From contig NZ_LMNA01000023.1 of assembly GCF_001422445.1 (NCBI RefSeq), positions 1 to 64,000 on the forward strand: DNA of 64,000 nucleotides. Direction: 5' to 3'. The position numbers were made by a program, and so were the translations under genes. Shown in pieces: positions 59,308 to 64,000 of this stretch. Positions within the stretch are counted from its first letter, which is position 1. The number at the start of each line of letters is the position of its first letter. Below the pieces are notes generated by a model, which did not search any database, had not been told where the DNA came from, and saw only the letters and a program-made list of their open reading frames with translations. The stretch is from Pseudorhodoferax sp. Leaf274 (GTDB lineage: Bacteria > Pseudomonadota > Gammaproteobacteria > Burkholderiales > Burkholderiaceae_C).

Positions 59308-59886
59308 ATGTCCCTGATCGCCATCCGCAAACGCAGCCTGACCGTCGAGACGGTGTTCCACGAGGGCGGCCCGCCGCCGGCCGTGCCCTTGAAGCTGGCC
59401 GCGGCTTGCGCCGTGATCCGCAACCCTTACGCGGGCCGGTACGAACCCGACCTGCTGCCCTTCATGGCCGAGCTGCGCAGCCTCGGCACGCTGCTCGCGC
59501 AGGAACTGGTCGACACGCTGGGCCGCGACCGGGTGGAGGTCTACAGCAAGGCCGCCATCGTCGGCGTCAACGGCGAGATGGAGCACGGTGCCGTCTGGCA
59601 CGAGGCGGGCGGCTGGGCCATGCGCGCGGTGCTGGGCGAGCCCAAGGCCATGGTGCCGGCGGCCAAGGCCGTGGCGGCCACGGGCTACCGGCTCATGGTG
59701 CCGCTGCACCACATCCACGCGTCGTATGTGCGCAGCCACTACAACAGCATGGAGATCGGCATCCAGGACGCGCCGCGGCCCGACGAGATCCTGTTCGCGC
59801 TGGTCATGGGCACGGGCGGGCGCGTGCATGCGCGCCTCGGCGGCTTGTCGCAGGACAAGATCGCCGTGCACGACGGGCAACGCTGA
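59308..59886 (+). CDS. Amino acid synthesis family protein (AA_synth)
   Basis: 192 residues. LTVETVFHEGGPPPAVPLKLAAACAVIRNPYAGRYEPDL, then KAAIVGVNGEMEHGAVWHEAGGWAMRAVLG, are the conserved parts of this uncharacterised family, and the end has RSHYNSMEIGIQDAPRPDEILFALVMGTGGRVHARLGGL. Despite its name, its genes commonly sit in catabolic operons with Bug receptors. Coupled by TGATG to the next gene. Confidence 0.85.
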   Translation: MSLIAIRKRSLTVETVFHEGGPPPAVPLKLAAACAVIRNPYAGRYEPDLLPFMAELRSLGTLLAQELVDTLGRDRVEVYSKAAIVGVNGEMEHGAVWHEAGGWAMRAVLGEPKAMVPAAKAVAATGYRLMVPLHHIHASYVRSHYNSMEIGIQDAPRPDEILFALVMGTGGRVHARLGGLSQDKIAVHDGQR

Positions 59887-60875
59887 TGCGCGCGGTCCAA
59901 CTGCAGGCCCCGGGCGGGCCCGAGGTGCTGGAACTGGTGACGCTGGCCTGGCCCGAGCCCGGCCCCGGCCAGGTGCGCGTGCGCGCGGCGGCCATCGGCG
60001 CGGGCGGCCCCGACGTGCTGATCCGCAACGGCACCTACAAGTGGATGCCAAGCATGCCGGCCATTCCCGGCAACGAGATGGCCGGCACGGTGGACGCTGT
60101 CGGCCCCGGCGTGGACGCTGCGCGCATCGGCCAGCGCGTGCTGGTGAGCGCGCGTGAGCTGCCGCAGCGCGGCGGCTGCTACGCCGAGGCCATCTGCGTG
60201 CCGGCCGAGGCCCCGTTCGACTTGCCCGACAGCATCGCCTTCGACGACGCGGTCAGCCTCGGAAACTTCCAGCTCGCCATCGCGCTGCTGGCCAGCAACG
60301 GCAATGCGCCGGCCCAGGCCGTGCTGGTGCCGGGTGCGGCCGGCGGTGTGGCCACGGCCCTGGTGCAGGTGGCGCGCGGGCGCGGCCTGCGCGTGATTGG
60401 CACGGCATCGACGCCCGAGAAGCAGGCCTTCGCGCTGGCCAACGGCGTGGACGTGCTGGTGGATGCCGACCCCGCGCGCATCGCCGGGCAGGTGATGGCG
60501 CAGACCGCCGGCCGTGGCGTGGACCTGGCCTTCGACCACCTGGGCGGCGCGTTGTTCACGGCCTGCCTGCATGCGCTGGCGCCGTCGGGCATGCTGGTCT
60601 CCTACAACATCGTGAACGGCCCGCCGAGTGCCGACGTGTTCGACACGCTGCGCCAGCTGCTGGGCCGCAGCCTGGCGGTGCGCACCTTCTCGATCCACGC
60701 GGTGGATGCCGACCGCGCATTGCGCCGCGGCCTCATGGAGCAGGCCATCGCGCTGATGGCCGCAGGCCGCGTGCGCGCACCGATGGCCAGCCGCTTCCCG
60801 CTGGCGCAGGCGCGCCAGGTGCACGAGCTGCTGGACCAGGGCGGCACGTTGGGCAAGATCGTGCTGCACCCCTGA
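59886..60875 (+). CDS. Zinc-independent quinone oxidoreductase-like MDR protein
   Basis: 329 residues of the medium-chain dehydrogenase/reductase fold. N-terminal GroES-like domain (residues about 1-120; LEVVTLAWPEPGPGQVRV type, IPGNEMAGTVDAVG) and a Rossmann domain with GAAGGVATALVQVARGRGLRVIGTAS. No zinc-ligand Cys cluster is seen. Likely an NADPH-dependent enone or quinone reductase acting on the pathway intermediate. Confidence 0.87.
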   Translation: MRAVQLQAPGGPEVLELVTLAWPEPGPGQVRVRAAAIGAGGPDVLIRNGTYKWMPSMPAIPGNEMAGTVDAVGPGVDAARIGQRVLVSARELPQRGGCYAEAICVPAEAPFDLPDSIAFDDAVSLGNFQLAIALLASNGNAPAQAVLVPGAAGGVATALVQVARGRGLRVIGTASTPEKQAFALANGVDVLVDADPARIAGQVMAQTAGRGVDLAFDHLGGALFTACLHALAPSGMLVSYNIVNGPPSADVFDTLRQLLGRSLAVRTFSIHAVDADRALRRGLMEQAIALMAAGRVRAPMASRFPLAQARQVHELLDQGGTLGKIVLHP

Positions 60876-60892
60876 ACAACGCCGGAGACACC

Positions 60893-61456
60893 ATGGACCC
60901 CAGCTACCAGCCCAACCTGTCGCACTGCGGCATCTTCTGCCGCGACATCGAGGCCATGACGCGCTTTTACTGCGGCGTGTTCGACATGCAGGAGACCGAC
61001 CGCGGCGTGGGCTTCACCTTCCCGTTCACCATCGTGTTCCTGAGCGGGCGCAACGACCAGCACCACCAGCTGGCACTGGCCTCCAGCCGCGGGCTCGACA
61101 GCCCCAGCACGGTGATGCAGCTGTCGTTCAAGGTGCAGACCATCGACCACCTGCGCGAGGCGCGCCAGCGTGCGCTGGCCCTGGGCGCCACCAGGATGCG
61201 CGGCCTCAACCACGGCAACGCGCTGTCGATCTACTGCCTGGACCCGGAAGACAACACGGTGGAGGTCTACCTGGACACGCCCTGGTACGTGAGCCAGCCG
61301 CACGGCGACCCGCTGGACATCGACCTGGACGACGCGGCGATCTGGCGTGAGACCGAGCGCATCGTGCGCAGCGACCCGAGCTTCATGCCCGTGGAGGAAT
61401 GGAGCCGCCGCTTCGCCGCGCGCAATACAGTCGCCCAGGCCGCGCTGCGCGGCTGA
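60893..61456 (+). CDS. VOC-family protein, extradiol dioxygenase-like
   Basis: 187 residues with one glyoxalase/bleomycin/dioxygenase fold. Candidate metal ligands: His11 (LSHCGIF), His in NDQHHQLAL (about 57-58) and Glu in DNTVEVYLDTPW (about 123), the 2-His-1-Glu set of type I extradiol enzymes. It is shorter than two-domain dioxygenases, so a single-domain dioxygenase or isomerase is expected. The long acidic/aromatic C-terminus is unassigned. Confidence 0.85.
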   Translation: MDPSYQPNLSHCGIFCRDIEAMTRFYCGVFDMQETDRGVGFTFPFTIVFLSGRNDQHHQLALASSRGLDSPSTVMQLSFKVQTIDHLREARQRALALGATRMRGLNHGNALSIYCLDPEDNTVEVYLDTPWYVSQPHGDPLDIDLDDAAIWRETERIVRSDPSFMPVEEWSRRFAARNTVAQAALRG

Positions 61457-61474
61457 ACCCTTCCATTGCCCGAC

Positions 61475-62056
61475 ATGACCACCCCGATTTCGCTCGAACA
61501 GATCTTCCTCGACGCCCGAACCGCCAACGGCTTCACCGACCAGCCCGTGCCGCCGGCCCTGCTGCAGCAGGTCTACGAACTGGCCCGCATGGGCCCGACC
61601 TCGATGAACACGCAGCCCACGCGCTACGTGTTCCTGACCACGCCGGCCGCGCGCGAGCGGCTGCGCCCGGCGCTGTCGGAGGGCAACCTCGACAAGACCA
61701 TGTCGGCGCCCGTCACCGTGATCGTGGCCACCGACACGCGCTTCTACGAGTTCATGTCCGAGGTCTGGCACCGCGAGGGCGCACGCGAGATGTTCGCGGG
61801 CAACGCCGCGATGGCCCAGGCCACGGCCACGCGCAACGGCACGCTGGGCGGGGCCTACTTCATGGTCGCGGCGCGTGCGCTGGGGCTGGACTGCGGGCCC
61901 ATGAGCGGCTTCGACATCGCCAAGGTCAATGCAGAGTTCTTCCCGGACGGCCGCTGGCAGGCCAACTTCCTGGTCAACCTGGGCTACGGCGACGACAGCC
62001 TGCTGTTCCCGCGCAACGCCCGCCTGTCGTTCGACCAGGCCTGCCAGGTGCTGTAG
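61475..62056 (+). CDS. Nitroreductase-family reductase, RutE-like
   Basis: 193 residues from ATG 61475. FMN-binding flavoprotein fold: LEQIFLDARTANGFTDQPVP, ARMGPTSMNTQPTRYVFL, then GAYFMVAARALGLDCGPMSGFDIAKVNAEFF and FLVNLGYGD. This matches the malonic semialdehyde reductase RutE / HadB-like group. Here it is not beside rut genes, so it probably reduces an aldehyde or enal of the local pathway. The stop is 1 bp from the convergent KefC gene. Confidence 0.85.
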   Translation: MTTPISLEQIFLDARTANGFTDQPVPPALLQQVYELARMGPTSMNTQPTRYVFLTTPAARERLRPALSEGNLDKTMSAPVTVIVATDTRFYEFMSEVWHREGAREMFAGNAAMAQATATRNGTLGGAYFMVAARALGLDCGPMSGFDIAKVNAEFFPDGRWQANFLVNLGYGDDSLLFPRNARLSFDQACQVL

Positions 62057-62057
62057 C

Positions 62058-63875
62058 TCAGTCGCGCCAGCCGGGCGGGCGGCGTTGCGCGCGTTCCTCG
62101 CGCTCGCGCGCCAGCTGCTCCTCCAGCTCGCGCCGGCCCTCTCGCGCCACCGCGATGCTGCGCGCGCGGTCCCGGTGGTGCGGGTGCATGCGCTCGAACA
62201 GCGCAAGGTTGTGGTCGCGGAAACGCAGCACATCGTGGCGCGCCTCGTGCGGCGGCGCACCCAGCACCTCCAGCACGCTGCGCGCGCTGCGCAGGCTGGA
62301 CTCGAACAGCTCGCGCTCCACGCGCTGCACGCCCAGGTCGCGCAGCGCGTTCCAGTGCGGTACGTCGCGCGCCCGCGCCACGATCTCCAGCTGCGGGAAG
62401 TGCTCGCGCACGAGTTCTGCGATGCGCAGGCTCTGCGCCATGTCGTCCACCGCCAGCACCAGCACGCGGGCCTGCCCGGCGCCGGCCACGCGCAGCACGT
62501 CCAGCCGCGTGGCGTCGCCGTAGAACACGCGGAAGCCGAGCGGGCGGATGGCCTCGATCATGTCGGCGTCGTGCTCGAGCACCGTGCAGTGCAGGCCCTG
62601 GGCGAACAGCGCGCGGCCGACGATCTGGCCGTAGCGGCCGAAGCCCGCGATGATGATGGGCGCGGCCTGCGGCTCGGCGATGGTCTCGGCCTTGGCCGTG
62701 CTGCCGCGGTTGAAGCGCGGCAGCCAGTAGCGGTCGGCACCCACCAGCAGCAGCGGGCTCAGCAGCATGGACAGCGCCACGGCGCCGGTCAGCAGCGAGG
62801 CCGTGTCGGGCGCCAGCACACGCGCGCCCACGCCGGCCTGGAACACCACGAAGGCGAACTCGCCGCCCTGCGCCAGCAGCAGCGTGAACACGGGCCGCTC
62901 GGGCACGGGCAGGCGCATGGCGGCCGACAGGGCGTAGATCACGATCAGCTTGATGGACAGGAAGCCCAGCACGATCAGTGCCATGGTGCCGGGCGCGCGC
63001 CACAGCACGCCGAAATCGATGCTCATGCCCACGGCGATGAAGAACAGGCCCAGCAGCAGGCCCTTGAACGGCTCGATGTCGGCTTCGAGCTCGCGCCGGT
63101 ACTCGCTCTCGGCCAGCAGCACGCCGGCCAGGAAGGCGCCCAGCGCCATCGACAGGCCCACGCTGTGCATCAGGTAGGCGATGCCGACCACCAGCAGCAG
63201 CGCCGCGGCGGTGAAGATCTCGGCCGTGCGGCTGCGCGCGATCCAGCGCAGCACGGGGCGCAGCAGCAGCCGGCCGCCGAGCACGATGCCGGCGATCACG
63301 GCCACGGTCTTGGCGGCCTGCAGGGCCGCGTGGCCGCTGTCGGCGTCGGCGGTGGCCGCGCCCAGCAGCGGCAGCAGGGCCAGGATGGGGATGGCGGCCA
63401 CGTCCTGGAACAGCAGGATGGAAAACCCGGCCTGGCCACTGCGCGTGCCGAGCAGGTTGCGCTCGCCCAGCACCTGCAGCGCAATCGCCGTGGACGACAG
63501 CGCCAGGCCCAGCGCGGCGACGAGCGCGGTCTTCCAGGCGATGCCGCAGGCCAGGGCCACGCCGTAGATCGCCAGTGCGCAGACCAGCACCTGGGCCGTG
63601 CCGCCGCCGAAGATCGGCCGGCGCAGGCTCCAGAGCCGGCGCGGCTCCAGTTCCAGCCCGACCAGGAACAGCATCAGCACCACGCCGAACTCGGCGAAGT
63701 GCAGCACGTCCTGCACGTTGGGCACCAGGGCCAGGCCCCAGGGGCCGATGGCCATGCCGGCCGCCAGGTAGCCCAGGATGGCGCCCAGGCCGAGCGCGCG
63801 CGAGATCGGCACGGCCAGCACGGCCGCGGCGAGGTAGATGAAGCTGTTGGACAGCCAGGCGGGTGCGTGGTCCAT
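62058..63875 (-). CDS. CPA2-family K+/H+ antiporter, KefC-like
   Basis: 605 residues. About 12 membrane helices in the first 390 residues with motifs GYLAAGMAIGPWGL, FGVVLMLFLVGLELEP, LFQDVAAIPILALLPLLG and the HSVGLSMALGAFLAGVLLAESEYR region. A cytoplasmic RCK/TrkA-N domain begins at IIIAGFGRYGQIVGRALFAQG (about 405). The C-terminus is a long charged helix. Glutathione-gated potassium efflux protects against electrophiles, which fits with an upstream KefF-like gene 8 bp away. Confidence 0.9.
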   Translation of the reverse strand: MDHAPAWLSNSFIYLAAAVLAVPISRALGLGAILGYLAAGMAIGPWGLALVPNVQDVLHFAEFGVVLMLFLVGLELEPRRLWSLRRPIFGGGTAQVLVCALAIYGVALACGIAWKTALVAALGLALSSTAIALQVLGERNLLGTRSGQAGFSILLFQDVAAIPILALLPLLGAATADADSGHAALQAAKTVAVIAGIVLGGRLLLRPVLRWIARSRTAEIFTAAALLLVVGIAYLMHSVGLSMALGAFLAGVLLAESEYRRELEADIEPFKGLLLGLFFIAVGMSIDFGVLWRAPGTMALIVLGFLSIKLIVIYALSAAMRLPVPERPVFTLLLAQGGEFAFVVFQAGVGARVLAPDTASLLTGAVALSMLLSPLLLVGADRYWLPRFNRGSTAKAETIAEPQAAPIIIAGFGRYGQIVGRALFAQGLHCTVLEHDADMIEAIRPLGFRVFYGDATRLDVLRVAGAGQARVLVLAVDDMAQSLRIAELVREHFPQLEIVARARDVPHWNALRDLGVQRVERELFESSLRSARSVLEVLGAPPHEARHDVLRFRDHNLALFERMHPHHRDRARSIAVAREGRRELEEQLAREREERAQRRPPGWRD

Positions 63876-63882
63876 GGCGGCC

Positions 63883-64000
63883 TCAGGCGGGCGTGTCGGC
63901 CCAGCGCGGGTAGTCGCGCAGGCGCTGGGCGAAGGTCTCGGCGTGGGCGTCGATGTCCTGCCGGCTCGCGCCGTGCGCGCCGTGCAGCACCAGCGGCGGC
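63883..64000 (-). CDS. C-terminal end of a KefF-like NAD(P)H oxidoreductase (partial)
   Basis: Only the last 38 residues are in the window, ending HGAHGASRQDIDAHAETFAQRLRDYPRW in part. The spacing of His-Gly-Ala-His and the helix that follows fit the end of KefF/MdaB-type flavodoxin-fold quinone reductases, which activate KefC. The TGA at 63883-63885 is 7 bp before the kefC-like ATG, as in kefFC operons. Identification is limited by the short sequence. Confidence 0.6.
   Translation of the reverse strand, partial: PPLVLHGAHGASRQDIDAHAETFAQRLRDYPRWADTPA

Overview
The window is high-GC DNA from a betaproteobacterium, most likely a member of the Comamonadaceae or a close Burkholderiales relative. 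This is judged from the tamAB-MoxR-VWA block, a DUF1841 gene, a Bug-type (tripartite tricarboxylate) binding protein, beta-ketoadipate-type thiolase and dense GC-rich codon use; no 16S rRNA or other decisive marker is present.

Positions 1 to about 27,720 are the right part of a lambdoid (siphovirus-type) prophage whose left end lies outside the window. From left to right it contains: the leftward early operon (1-508); a CI-like repressor flanked by two mirrored operator/promoter regions; a YdaS/Cro-type gene; two small genes; a CII-family regulator; a replication initiator gene with an iteron array inside it; a gpZ-like protein; a candidate cos region; small and large terminase; a Mor-like activator; a head-joining protein and a lambda-type portal; an SGNH hydrolase; a tyrosine recombinase with a divergent small DNA-binding protein; an HK97-type protease-capsid fusion; head-tail joining and tail genes, including a programmed -1 frameshift (GGGAAAC) between tail chaperone frames; a 1500-residue tape measure; a collar-type fibre; a holin/endolysin/holin lysis cassette; and, reversed at the right end, a Panacea-domain antitoxin gene with a two-helix membrane protein gene. 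The last pair is a candidate PanAT toxin-antitoxin or exclusion system. The prophage-host junction should fall within 27,717-27,973.

From 27,974 to 39,992 the DNA is chromosomal. A leftward block MoxR ATPase-VWA/CoxE-like protein-TamA-TamB is followed by a diheme cytochrome c, a DUF1841 gene, a pcaF-like thiolase and a secreted M20 amidohydrolase.

From about 40,000 to 55,700 lies a catabolic locus. A class II (degradative) HMG-CoA reductase gene (mvaA) is divergent from a MocR-type PLP-dependent regulator gene across a 24-bp inverted repeat. The same 9-6-9 repeat recurs 12 kb away in front of a livKHMGF-type ABC transporter operon with a LivM-LivG fusion. IclR, DsbA-like isomerase, SDR, acyl-CoA ligase and two paralogous GMC oxidoreductase genes sit in between or alongside. 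I infer a mevalonate (or related branched hydroxy-acid/alcohol) uptake and catabolism regulon.

From 55,771 to the end are a TauE/SafE exporter, a FadR-type regulator divergent from a six-gene catabolic operon (FAH hydrolase, Bug receptor, amino acid synthesis family protein, quinone-oxidoreductase-like enzyme, VOC protein, RutE-like nitroreductase), and a convergent KefC-type antiporter preceded by the end of a KefF-like gene.
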